Assembly (NCBI GenBank): GCA_007644065.1
Contig: VJWN01000004.1
Span: 372,001-436,000, forward strand
Length of the DNA stretch: 64,000 nucleotides
Origin: Margaritispora aquatica
Lineage: Eukaryota; Ascomycota; Leotiomycetes; Helotiales; Discinellaceae
Direction of reading: 5' to 3'
In this document: positions 42,603 to 53,521 of the stretch, one piece after another
Numbering within the stretch: position 1 is the first letter of the stretch
How the letters are laid out: each line of letters begins with the position of its first letter
Program-made: the position numbers and the translations under genes
The notes under the pieces: generated by a model
What the model was told of the DNA's origin: nothing
The model's input: the letters and a program-made list of their open reading frames with translations, nothing else
Database searches by the model: none

Positions 42603-43252
42603 TTGGATGTGTTGACCATCAGCCAGCGGAGAAGTCGCGGTCCGCGCTCCTTCTTCGTCACCAATTCCATCGCCCGTCTTCCCTCTTCCCTCTTCCCTCT
42701 TTCTTCCGTTCCCCATTATCCCCCCCCCCCCATCCTTTCCATCTTCTCCATCGCCATCATCCCCAACTCCCTCATTTTCCCTCTATTCTCGTCGGAATTG
42801 AATCATTCAAACTTCTTCGATTGATCGCATTCATTGATCGACCATATTCTCGTGATTGATTGAGAATTGGTTCCGCATACAAGGAGCTTTTTCCGCCCCC
42901 GCCCCGAGTCGCATCATCTTACCGGCAAAAGTAACCAACATCATCAAGCCTTCACCTCTGTCATAAGATATCTCAGACAATCCGAAAAGCAAGATTGTCT
43001 TCAATTGCCTCATCCCACGAGTTGTTTGGTCTCATACGCGACGTGATAACTCCCGCTCTCACCTCCTCGGGAGAATCAAGGGCAATCATTTGATCTACAC
43101 CAGATTTCACCTCGACTTACCACGGAGAGAGGGACCAAGAAACTGTACCGTACGCGCTCCGAAGAACCAATTCTTAGGAAGTTCGCCCTGTAACCATCAT
43201 GCTAACCATGCATTAGGAAAGTTGAGAGAATAAACGCGTTAGAGAAACTACC

Positions 43253-44927
43253 ATGGATTCTCCAGCTCCCGTCACGGATGCGACATTGAAGCGCAAACGC
43301 AGTCCCTTGCCGGACGACGCGAGGCCTGGATCAGAAGCCCACCCACGAGTCACCCTCATCAATTATTTCGTCAAAAACAAGTCGGAGAACATTCCTCTCA
43401 TTGAAGGCGACCCGGAAATCTTTACGGATATTCTCACATCAATCGAAAAGTATGAAGGTTCGTAACATGACTTCCCCTAGCGCTGTTTTCAAAATTTTTG
43501 CACATTTACGACCTCGCCAATCGCGTCAAATGCCTTTTTCTTCTCAGATATGACAGGACTGTCTCGGTTAGTGTCAATCTTGAAGAGCAACTCATGTCTC
43601 TTTGAGAAAGTGTGACTTTTTACACGCACTTTGAGAGATTGGCCCCCTTTCTGTAGTCTGAGTAGAAACAGATCAATCGGTTCATTAGGACTTCAAAAAT
43701 TTGTCTGCTTCAGGAACAACTTTTCTGTCCCATAGCGCGCAAATATTAACTTCACATATAGGTGTACTTCAACGCAATGAATCTCTTTCGGCCAATCTTG
43801 GTGCAAAACTTGTCGGCCCTCTTTTGCTCAAATCCTTCGATAAACTATTTGACGGTCCAATAAAGATTGTCCAAACTTCATTCGCACTTGAGCAGGCTCC
43901 GGTGACATGGCTCGACATTGTTACATTTGCTCGGACAAATTCGGGCGAGTTTTATCTTGCGGAGCATTCGCCGATTCCTGGATATAGGACGTGCCGCTTC
44001 GGCTTTAATGGAGGTCAACTTGAGATCTCTGAAGATGATTACAGACTGATCATGTCTGGTGGACCAGAGCGAATGATTCCAACCCAGCCGATTGCCGACG
44101 ATGAGAGTGCAGAGTTGGCAACATTGAACATTGTTGAAAGTCGGCTGGCTATTTTAATCAAGAAGGCAGACGCGGTCGCAAGTAAAGCTAGACAGCTCAA
44201 CTATCACCTGAAAGGAAGAAAAACCGCAGTGATGGGCCGGAGACTTGCAGAGGCTGGATCCGAGGAAATGGATCGCACGCAGCCTTTTTCAGCCATCAAT
44301 GCTCGCTCGCCAGCTCCACCAAGTGGAGAACTTGGTAGATTACAGCAGGAGCTGCTGGAGCAATTTCTATCATATGACCGACGTCAATCTCTACCGGCTC
44401 ATCCAGCTCCGCCCAAGCCAAAAGCTGGCCGAATGTCTACAGCAGATCTTAGCTTCTTTACCGGTGATCCAGCTGGTGGTAACGATCGACGAATGTCTCA
44501 TGGACCGCCGTCCTCGGATGACTTCCTCGAAGCGCATAATAAAACACTGATGGCCACTAAAATTGAGAAACTGGAAAGGGGAGATCGAATTAACCCACCC
44601 TGCGATCGATGCAGGCGATTAAGATTTGAGTGCACAAAACATCTCACAGCATGTCAAGCTTGCACCAAGAAACACGCGAAGTGTAGTTGGAGGGATCTCA
44701 AGCTGGGCGAGCTCAACTCGTCGCCTCCTGCATCGGAAACCCAAGCTGAGGGTAAAGGCAGCGCAGTGAATGGGCAGGAAAATGGAAACGGGAAAGCAAG
44801 TGGTGACAATAGTGCAGCAATGGATAGTCTGGATGAGATGATTCTGAGAGAGAAGCCAAAGCAGGACGAATCGATGGCAACGCAAGAGGCAACCTTGGCT
44901 TTGATTGCTGCGGCTGCGAGTCAATGA
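43253..44927 (+). CDS. Zn2Cys6 protein with a C-terminal zinc cluster
   Basis: Two exons (43253-43457, 43762-44927) with a long 304-nt intron give 456 residues. The zinc cluster is complete and canonical, C-x2-C-x6-C-x6-C-x2-C-x6-C from C349 to C376 (CDRCRRLRFEC...CQACTKKHAKC). In most fungal Gal4-type factors this motif lies near the N-terminus and a fungal_trans domain follows. Here it is near the C-terminus and I see no such domain. The N-terminus has a basic KRKRSP and then a folded-looking region (VTLINYFVKNKSENIPLIEG, LLLKSFDKLFDGPIKIVQTS, ITFARTNSGEF-like). A helical segment with KKADAVASKARQLNYHLKGR and a disordered Pro/Ser linker lead to the cluster. The end is disordered. It is probably a nuclear regulator, with unknown targets. 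Confidence 0.88.
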
Positions 44928-45510
44928 GCGTATTCTTGGTTATTTTCACTTCGCGATGTTTAGTTCTTAGTGGAGGCAGGGGAGGAGAAGGATGGGGAGG
45001 GGTTGAGGAATGGTGCTGTAACGTAACGAAGATATTAATTGAGAGTGATACCAAAAGGTGTATAGATTGTGTATCTATTTATGTTGCTTGATGCGTCTAT
45101 TATTCCGTGATAAGTAGGTAGGTCAAGTGTGTAGAAGATAAATTCTGTGCCTCTTGGTGCGTTGTGATACTTGATGGCCTTAGTGTATGGCGAGATTCAA
45201 TTCATCACCTACCTTACCTATTCAGGACAATCAAAAACCGGACTGGGGTGTTTATCTAACCATAGATGATAACATGTTGAATCCTTAGTGGCAAAACTTC
45301 AAATCGTTTGATAAAAACCTAAAGTCTTTTTTTTTTTCCCCCCTTCATCAAATTTTCCCATGTGAGCCAAATTCTTGTTATTCGAATCTTTCTATGACAA
45401 GGGGTAGGTAGGTAGATAGGTAGATAATCAGATGGGTAAGGTAAGGTAAGGTAGGTGGGTACCTTAGGTATTGTCTAGCACAAAACCAAGTGCCAATCCA
45501 ATTGTGGAGG

Positions 45511-45553
45511 TTCTTTCTTTCTTTCTTTCTTTCTTTCTCTTTCTCTTTCTCTT
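45511..45553 (+). repeat. (TTTC)n microsatellite
   Basis: Tetranucleotide tract that changes to TTTCTC units in its last third. Confidence 0.9.
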
Positions 45554-45848
45554 ATGTCTATAGCTCTGTCTATGTCGGTATATCCCTCCCCACTGTTACA
45601 GAATCCAGATAAATTCCATCGGCCACGATAAGTAAGATTTCTCTTTTCTCTTTTCATTTTTCATTTTTCATTTTTCTTTACAATTACAATTTCAGTTTCA
45701 ATTTCTGTTCATTATAATATGATATGATCATTCCTATTTATGGCGTGCGTATCCAATTATTTCGTTATCTTCATCCCGTCCCGTCCTGTCCTGTCACAAT
45801 ATCTATATGTATACATACGTATTTTACCTCCCTCTATTGTGCATCTCC

Positions 45849-45906
45849 CTCCTCCTCCTCCTCCTCCTCCTCCTCCTCCTCCTCTTCTTCTTCTTCTTCC
45901 TCCTCT
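45849..45906 (+). repeat. (CTC)n/(TTC)n trinucleotide tract
   Basis: About 13 CTC units pass into TTC units. The tract is in the 3' flank of the mannosidase gene, so in its probable 3' UTR. Confidence 0.9.
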
Positions 45907-45920
45907 TAATCTGATCTGCT

Positions 45921-47769
45921 TTACACTGCCGTCGTCCCAGAGATCCTCAAGGGATGCCCCTCGGTGTTGAATACCCACTTGTTTCTTCCTTCACTACTGA
46001 CCTGTACTTCGTTTTCCTGTGTGATTTTGTCAGATCAAAGGGACAGAAGAATTGGAGGGAAAGCGAAATGATGCAATGTGATGTTCATAATAGGAAAGAA
46101 GCTCGCACTCACCTCGGCAAAAATAAGATACATATACTTCAACAATTCAGAAAACAGGAAACTCTCCTGCTTGCCTTGCTTCCAGCCCCCACCAACAGCA
46201 TTCACGTCAGTGATGGGGGAGAAGCCACTCCGTGTCTGTGTGTGCGCCACGATAGCCACGAAGGCCTCCCACGCCCAGTCTTGGTACTTGCGATCTTTTG
46301 TCACGCGATACGCGTAATAGAAACTCTCCACCGTTTCGGGTCGGAGGTCAAATTTCGCATTTGTGATAGCGAAGCCGAGGGTGTGGAATTGAGTCTCTTG
46401 CTCGGGCGTCATGCTTGCGGGTGGCCAAGAGATAGTCTCGGGTCCGATCCCCGTCGCGGTGCGGATGTACATCTCGTGGCAGCTTTCGGTGAGGGTGAGT
46501 CCGAAGTCGATGTACTGCGTGATGTTGAGGATGGAACCGCCGAGGATGAAATTCCCGCCCGCGAAGCATTGCAGGTGTCCTGATTCGTAGTCGATGCGCG
46601 TGCCGGTGCTTTGGGAAAGGATGGTTAGGTTTCCTCCTCCAGGCGGTGTTTGTGCAATGTAAGCGATAGTTGAGTCGGCTGCTGCGAGCCATCGGTCCTT
46701 GTTGAGGCCGAAGCGAGAGGGGTCGTATATGTACATCTTGATCAGATACTCGTAAAACGAATCTCCCCCCGCGCCCCAGGACCCCCAGGCATCGGTGAAG
46801 TCGCCGTTGTCGACATTGAGCCATGTTCCTACGATACCTGGGAAGGGTTCATTGAAGTGTGGCTTTGGGTTGAGCAGGTACCACATCGGCTTGGTGACGA
46901 GGGCAGCGTACTGTGGGTCGCTTGTGAGTTCGGAGAGGCGAGTCCATTCGAGAATCAGAGTCCCAATTGAACTCGCCGTGTTGATGTCGGATGTACCCGA
47001 TTGCTCATCGAGTAGAAGTCTCTTAAATGGAATTCCCGTTGGAGTATCGAATGCAAATTTCAGCGTGTCAGCTAATGTCGTCGATTGCGTTAGAAGTGAC
47101 TTGACATTTTCTGGCTGAATAGGTTAATACAAAAACTAGACTAAACCCGCGATTCTCTCATGATTAAGACCAAGGTATTCACTCACCTTCTTGAGGGCTA
47201 GATGATGCATAGGACCTGTGAGTAGCTCGTACGACGAAAGCATACCTCCCATGTACCGAATTGTCGTCTCGAACAAGTCGACCGTATCCTTGGTTTTGGT
47301 TTTGGTGAAATCGATCGTAGGGATAAATTCTAATATCTGATCCACGATCTCAGGGATTTCCATGATGGTTGCAGTGCCTAATGCTTCTACGGCCGTTGCA
47401 CCCCAACCATTTCTAATGCTTCTTATCAGAGGGCATTCGGGACGGACGGGAATGAGCAATGAGCTGCTCCACTAGAGAGAGGACCACATACCTGGAATTG
47501 CTATACCAATTCCACGCCGGGATGAGTTCATCGTTAGGAAAGGCGTGACTGTAATATCCTTTCCAGGCAAACTTAAACACATCCTTGACGACCTCAGCCC
47601 GTTGAGCTGGCGTTACCGCGCGATCCGCCCATTTCGGTCGTGCCGGTGCTTGAGGGAATAGGAATCCAGTGATGAACCAAAAGCCGAGCAGCAGCAGAAC
47701 GGTGGACGCGGCGAAACGCTTTGTGAATGCGCGTCGTGTGCGTCTTATCCACATGTTGATATTGGCCAT
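45921..47769 (-). CDS. GH47 alpha-1,2-mannosidase, type II membrane protein
   Basis: Four exons on the minus strand (47769-47492, 47412-47187, 47114-46113, 46016-45921) give 533 residues. Class I alpha-mannosidases (GH47) trim alpha-1,2-linked mannose from N-glycans in the ER and Golgi, acting in glycan maturation or glycoprotein degradation. The N-terminus has a basic stretch and one signal-anchor helix ([20 protein letters not shown]), then the catalytic domain. Visible GH47 features are [37 protein letters not shown], the central [24 protein letters not shown], and the final [11 protein letters not shown]. The family has FNTEAHP there, whose Thr helps bind calcium; Ala is Gly here. The last exon of 32 codons is separated by a 96-nt intron and supplies that motif. 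The true start is the ATG at 47769. Length and anchor suit a Golgi or ER enzyme rather than a secreted one. Confidence 0.94.
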
Positions 47770-48630
47770 CACGTGAAGATACGGTGGATGGTTTTAGTAC
47801 CTCCCCTTATATATGAGACAGAGGACGCGACGAAGGTCCAAAGAAAGTTTGAGAATGCGGACATATGGATCCAATTGTACCTATGTCGTCATTTTTGTCG
47901 TGTAATTTCCAGACTTTTGGGGATCCTTGGCTTCCAGACATTCCTCAACTGTGCCTCATAGGGGGAAAGGTTTGATTGGGTTGGATGACTACGCCGCCGC
48001 CCAGGCACTAGCCACTATTGATCACGTAAGATCTTACAATACGACGAGGACTGGGAAGCGAGACCGAGTAACTTCCCTGACCATGTTTACCTAGGCTTTT
48101 GATAAATAGTAAGTGTCCAAGTAATACAATCTCAGTATCAATGAGCCGATAAAGATCCCGAATGAATTGTTAATAAATAATTTAAAAGCATTGGTAGCTC
48201 CATTTTCGTAGATGGAGCGAAAATGTGGCATTCAACTAACTCCAGCATGACTAAAAGTGGCAGTAAAACGCATTAACCGACGATCGTATAGTACTTAACC
48301 AGGTCGAAGAGTTAGCAATTAAATCAAGGATACTGTTCAACCAGCTCTATGTAATTTCGGGATATCATTTAAGAAAGTTGATTGTAGATACTAAAATACT
48401 AATTGAAATCCTTTTCCTGTCCACTCCCCCTCAGTTCTTTTCTGGCATCAAGCCGTCCAGCAGCAATAATCTAGAACATACATCAACATGTAAAGGACCT
48501 ACAACCCTCTTCTCGTCTCCTCTTTTTCTCCTCTCCCCTACACAGCTCTCTATCTTACCAACTCCCACTCCTCTCCACACCCCGCTTAACCATCATCCCT
48601 CACCCTCTTACCTTTTCCCCCCTCAACACC
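47770..48630. other. Intergenic upstream of the mannosidase
   Basis: Contains the mannosidase promoter (47770 onward) and an AT-rich middle. The C/T-rich block at 48480-48640 opens a plus frame without protein character. Confidence 0.45.
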
Positions 48631-48933
48631 TCAACGAAATGACGCAAACTTCTTCTTGTCAATATGCAACGCTGGTCTCTTATCCGTACAGACGCTCGAC
48701 TCCGGGTTCGCCTTCGGATTAGGTTGATGCGCACGCTCCCGACAAGTGCCTCCCGGGACCGTAGTAACAGGACCTCGACAGCCAGGTACGCAGGGGTCCT
48801 TCCGCCACTCCTCGGCGTACATTAGTATGTGGTTTTTCTCTTCATACTTGTCGCAGATCACCAACTCCGCGCCGTCGGCGCCGGCCTGGGAAACGCAGCC
48901 GCAGGGCCAGTGGATGCCGTGGTCAGTGCACAT
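48631..48933 (-). CDS. Small Cys-containing protein, hypothetical (100 aa)
   Basis: A single ATG-initiated frame encodes 100 residues starting MCTDHGIHWPCGCVSQAGAD. It has eight Cys, five in the pattern C-x8-C-x-C and C-x3-C (CVPGCRGP), and is polar and Lys-rich toward the end. No signal peptide is present, so it is not a typical secreted small Cys-rich protein. CTDHGIHWPCGC resembles the start of small fungal proteins whose Cys and His could bind zinc, but I cannot name the family. Its composition differs from surrounding random frames, which favours a real gene. Further exons cannot be excluded. Confidence 0.45.
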   Translation of the reverse strand: MCTDHGIHWPCGCVSQAGADGAELVICDKYEEKNHILMYAEEWRKDPCVPGCRGPVTTVPGGTCRERAHQPNPKANPESSVCTDKRPALHIDKKKFASFR

Positions 48934-49909
48934 TTTGATGTTGATGTTGATGTGGTTAGAGTGAAGGAAACTTAGCAGTGGTTTCTCCTTGATGGGCTTG
49001 GTGAGAGGGTTGCATTTGATGGTAATTGACTTGGCCTGGAATTAGGGTATAGTATAGTTATTTATTTCGTATGTGAGCCTGCTATATGGTGCGTTGATAG
49101 ATTGTAAAACGAAGATTGATGGATTTCTCGTCGTCATTTTTTGTGTATTTCTGCGGCTGCAGTTGTGAATGTGAATGTGAATGTTAATGTTAATCTTGTC
49201 TTCTGCACGACTCAAAGGATGTTGATCCTCAATTATGTATTCACCCATTTTGACAGATGATTGATTTGATATGTGTGTATGAATGGTATGTTTTCTGACG
49301 TACCCGATGATTAAAGATACACCCAATACCAATTTAAGCTGAGAAGTTAATGCGATCATCATGACGTCTGTGACTGTAAGATGAGGTGGAAAATGATCGT
49401 ATGGAGATCTACAATTCTAGGAAGATATTCTCAAATTACCTCTAAAATGAGCCCACTGCAATGCCATGTGCCAACAACAGATACCCTGAAGTGTGCGGCC
49501 TCAGTGGTCAATTGGAAAGTGCATAGGCTGAACTTGTACAAGTGATTCTAGATTGGGATGAACAAGACCAATTAAACATTGTAAACATAGAGTCAAAATG
49601 CCTTAAAGGGCATGTATTCACTACACAACAGTGTTTATACACACATCGCCTTCGACAGTCTTGCCCCGGAGGCCATGGCTTGATGAAGAAATGAACTTTC
49701 GGGGTTTGAAAGTGAGTTAAAGGCCTGAGAGATCGCTTGACTAGGCGAAAAATAAAAAAGGGGCTTCAATCGCAAGCCAACAGAGACCTCAACACTTGCA
49801 CCAAAGTACCAAGAACAAACGTATAGCAAATAAACCAATCGGCTTATAAAACTTGGGTATTGTTCTGCATTAAAATAAACTTCTATTATACCACTAACCA
49901 GTGGGTAAA
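48934..49909. other. Intergenic, AT-rich
   Basis: About 1 kb before the 3' end of ferric reductase 2. A short GTGAATGTGAATGTTAATGTTAAT tandem occurs near 49166-49190 (6-bp unit). No supported gene. Confidence 0.45.
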
Positions 49910-52241
49910 CTACCAAGTAAAACTCTCCTCAAACAGACTAATCCCCACCCCGTCCAAACCTACGCACTCCACCACCGCCCTCCGAACCTCATCCGCTAAC
50001 CCAGCCGGTCCACACACAACCACAGCCAATCTCCCACTCTTCTCAACCTTGCCCACCTCACCCCTAACAACAGCACCGATATCCATTCTCTCCTCCTCAC
50101 CATGCGTAACACCCATATGCTCCTCCAGTCCTGCGCTTTCCGCCTCAGCAGGAATCATCTTCCTCACCACACTCACCAGCTCCGATTCTTTCGCCGTCCA
50201 AGCCAACATCATGCCTTGCTTGTTATCAGCAGGTCTGGACACGAATGACTGGACGTATGGCAGCAAAGCAGTGACGCCGATACCACCGCCGATGCAGAGC
50301 ACGCGGTTGAAGTGCTGCAGGTTGGAGGTATGGCCGTATGGACCTTCGGTTAGGACTTCAATTGCGTGCGATCCCGGCCCGCGAGCAGATAGATACTTGT
50401 GCAGTGCTTTTGTGGCGCCTTTGTGTGGGCGTATGATGAATGTAATTGCTGGACGTGGAGAGCCGAATGTTCTCGCTGTTGGCTGAGAAGGAGTAGGAGC
50501 GGATTGGACGGAGTGAACGGATGCAGCTGTGATTTCCGGCTGGGATTCTTTCTCGAGACTGTCTGAGCGCTCGACTTCGGGCTTCGTGACGATAGGTGCC
50601 AGGGTCGAGGAATTGCTTGTCCAGCTGGCGATGCTGAAGGGGTGGTTCTCCCACATGTAGCCGATACCCGGGAAGTACAAGAAACTGTGCTGGCCGGGTT
50701 TGAAGTTCCATGACCTGCCTGGGAAGACGGTTAATTTGATCAGCTCACCTCCTGGGAGGAGCTCAGCAAATCCCTCGGTGTTCCCTCCAACCCAGTTGTA
50801 GAACATGACGCGAGCGAAACGCATGAAGCGGTCGAAGAGCCAAAACGCAAAGGAGATATAGATCCAGGTCTTGTAGCCCCATCTGTTGTAGAATCGGAGG
50901 TGTACGTGGTACCATGTGCCCAGCAATGCAAGAATCGCCAAAACGATGTGAATGAGCAGGAAGGAGTCGTAGAATCGTAGACGAATTGGTAGGACAGATA
51001 CTGTGACAGAAATAGCTAGAGCTATCGTGGCTAATATTCCCCACCAGTAAAATGCTTGAGCTGCTATCGCTGCATAAGCTGCTGCAGATCCTCCATCCAC
51101 GATGTATGTGTATGTGTAGATAATGGAATGGATAACTGCTTGAACTGTGCTGACTCTAGCTGCCCATCGGTGAAAAGTGAGAGATGTGGTTTGGCTGAAC
51201 CCAGCACACCACATCACTGGATTGTTCCGGCCCGCAAAAAGAATAGCAAGTGCGAGGTTTGCGATACAGAGAATACCGGTACGATTGGCGACATAAGTGC
51301 TGACCTCGAGTCGCAAAGTGGCAAACCATGTGCTGTAGGTATTTGGCATCACAGACTTGTATGAGACACTACATAGAATGATGTTCAAAGCAACGTAGAA
51401 GAAGATGAATATTGAGAGTCCACGAGATGGGACGTATCCAATATCTTTGATCTGTTAAAACCTGAATTATTTTGGGGGATGTGAATGAACTTACTGAAAG
51501 GTAACGCCACTTGGTGACGAGTCGCCAGTAATGCTGGGAGTGTGATGTGTTTTGAAATAAACACTGGGACCATAGACCCGCTCTTCGAGGATGTGAAAGC
51601 GACATAGGCACCTCCAAGGAGAAAACATCCTACTGTAACAGCCATAATCACGACGCTTTGGAAATCTAGTTAGCGAATGTATTGAGTTTGAGGCTGTTTA
51701 CCTACCCATATCTAACATGCATTATCTCCGAATATGCAAACTCTTGCAATGTCTGCCGGTTCGCGAAATACACATCTCTGTTGACCAGCTGAGTCTCGTT
51801 CAACCACATAGCTTCAGCATCCACCTGCACCGTTGGAGCCTTCGATGGAAGAACGCTCTTCAACTCGGGCACGGCATCACCATCTGCTGCTAGTGTTTGC
51901 CAGCTGACTTCCATCCTCGATTCTGACACACCATCCACTAAGCAATTGGCGTGTACGCAGTAGGAGTAAGTCTGTAACCAGACAGTATTATTTGCGCGGC
52001 ATGCAGACGAGGTTGTTCCCTCGGCAGAGCCCATATCCATACGTTTTCGCAACTTCATATCCATCCCCTCCATAGATTCCTCGAAGGTGGTGCAACTTAG
52101 GTAGAGAGACGAGAGCGCATCGTGGCATGCATACGCGCATACCGGATCATACATTGGTATTCCCATTCCAATGGTACCTGGTTCTTCAACTGCGATACAT
52201 GTTTGTCCTAGGACCAGGAACGCGAGAGCTGAGAGCAACAT
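49910..52241 (-). CDS. Ferric reductase 2 with signal peptide and extracellular N-terminal domain
   Basis: Three exons on the minus strand (52241-51706, 51655-51495, 51444-49910) give 743 residues. It is a membrane metalloreductase of the FRE family that reduces ferric or cupric ions outside the cell using cytosolic NADPH. A signal peptide (MLLSALAFLVLGQTCIAV) opens an extracellular domain of about 160 residues with Cys (CAYACHDALSSLYLSC, CVHANC). The first membrane helix follows (MAVTVGCFLLGGAYVAF). Haem-ligand motifs are TFHRWAARVSTVQAVIHS and LLIHIVLAI...TWYHVHLR. The FAD site is HPFSIASW, NADPH sites are GPYGHTS and CIGGGIGVTALLPYV, and CGPAGLA and the aromatic end EESFTW follow. A disordered insert of about 60 residues lies between the FAD and NADPH halves. 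The acceptor CAAAG at 51445 is the only one that keeps the frame into IGYVPSRGLS. Confidence 0.94.
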
Positions 52242-53521
52242 GGTCGTAGTACGGCAGGTGAGTAATGTTTGGAAGCCGATCGGATGAAGTTGTTGGTAAG
52301 AACAAACTACTTTAGATCAGGGTAGATGGGAGTCCTATATGGACCAGAGCTACCTATCCCTACCTACCCTTACCGGTATCCTTGAAGCAATGCATGCACG
52401 AGCACGAGCATGAGCAGATTGAAGGCAATTGTGGCATACTAAATGTGTTTTAGCTCGCAGGTGCTGACAAGACAGCCACTTTGAATCACTAGGAAGTCCA
52501 CAACCGTCTACGCTCGTTCGCTTGAGAGACTTAGAAGAGGTCCACTATGAGCATATCCTCGAAACAGCCCATCAATACTCACTTGATAATTGGTTGACCT
52601 TAACTTCTGTATCAGTATCCAGTTACCAGTGGTACATTTGACCAATCATGTTCCTGGTATCCCTCGTGGGGAGGTGCAGTGCCAAGGAGGCTAAGCTTAA
52701 ACGAGGATAGAAAACTGCTCTTATGTGCTCTCGCTTCCCACCACTTCTAGACCTGAAGCTAATATCTCCTCCGGGCACTCAACCACTCAGAGCATGTTTT
52801 CGGAGAGCTTTCGATGTTGACCAAGAAAGTTTGAGAAGGTTTTCCATAGGATGGTTTGCAAGCAGATTGACAGCCTTCTGGCCTTAGAAACAAAATTTGG
52901 CTCCCCGCTCATCTTGGTTCTTCAATGATGATCATGAGGTGTGCTAAACTATAGGAGCATTTGTTATTAAAATTTGCCAATCGAAGTTCATGAACGACTG
53001 AAAACATTTTCAAGCGTCTCGCTTCGCAGCCTGTGGCTCCTGTCTATAAAACCAACAAGACTTCACGACAGAGCTCTATGCAGTCGACAATACGGATATA
53101 TATTGTGTCCCATGTCAGCTACGAATAACTGTTCAATACATGCTGATGAAGTAAGAGGGGATGAGCTTAGTATGCACCAATAGACACAGAGAGTATGTAA
53201 ATGCGGGAACGAAGCAGAAAAGATTGGTGGTTATTTGAGGATTAATTTGCCTCAACCTGGAACATGTATTCAGCTAAGGGTTTTCCTTTTCGTATCTCTT
53301 ATAAAGGCCGAGTCAGGTATACCCATTGCATCTGGATAAATGGGCTCTATCCAGTACTGAAACCTAGCTCAGAATCAGACAGCATATCAATCTTGTAAGT
53401 CATCGAGCGACTAACTCGGGCTATATTACTAATAAGATATGAAAGCGGACAATGTAATCGTATATATCCGAGAAGACCCCCCCTTTCGTCCATCGCAAGA
53501 CTTGGTATTGCTCGTAGAACT
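52242..53521. other. Intergenic upstream of ferric reductase 2
   Basis: Presumed promoter of ferric reductase 2 plus the 3' flank of the F-box-like gene. Single GATA cores (for example CTTGATAATTGG near 52583) occur, but none fits ATCWGATAA. CTACCTACCCTTACC-like motif near 52355-52375. No supported gene. Confidence 0.45.

Larger units (their letters stand above)
42001..43252. other. Divergent promoter region, LSM7 and Zn2Cys6 gene
   Basis: Contains a (CTAC)n repeat (42191-42220), a five-copy 7-bp repeat (about 42566-42602), C/T-rich DNA with a 13-base C run (about 42719-42732), and the long leader of the Zn2Cys6 gene. No supported gene. Confidence 0.6.
44928..45920. other. Convergent intergenic region dense in microsatellites
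   Basis: Between two convergent genes. Holds AAGGTAAGGTAAGG and GGTACCTTAGGTA motifs (about 45435-45470), a (TTTC)n tract (45511-45553), a (TTTTTCA)n tract (about 45648-45675), a GTCCC/GTCCT tandem (about 45777-45797) and a (CTC)n/(TTC)n tract (45849-45906). Frames through the last tract (poly-Ser, poly-Pro, poly-Gly) are artefacts. The mannosidase stop codon lies 15 bases after it. Confidence 0.7.

Noticed and set aside
45724..45978. Poly-Ser, poly-Pro and poly-Gly frames through the CTC/TTC tract
   Set aside because: Produced by the trinucleotide repeat. The mannosidase gene end explains the adjacent coding sequence.
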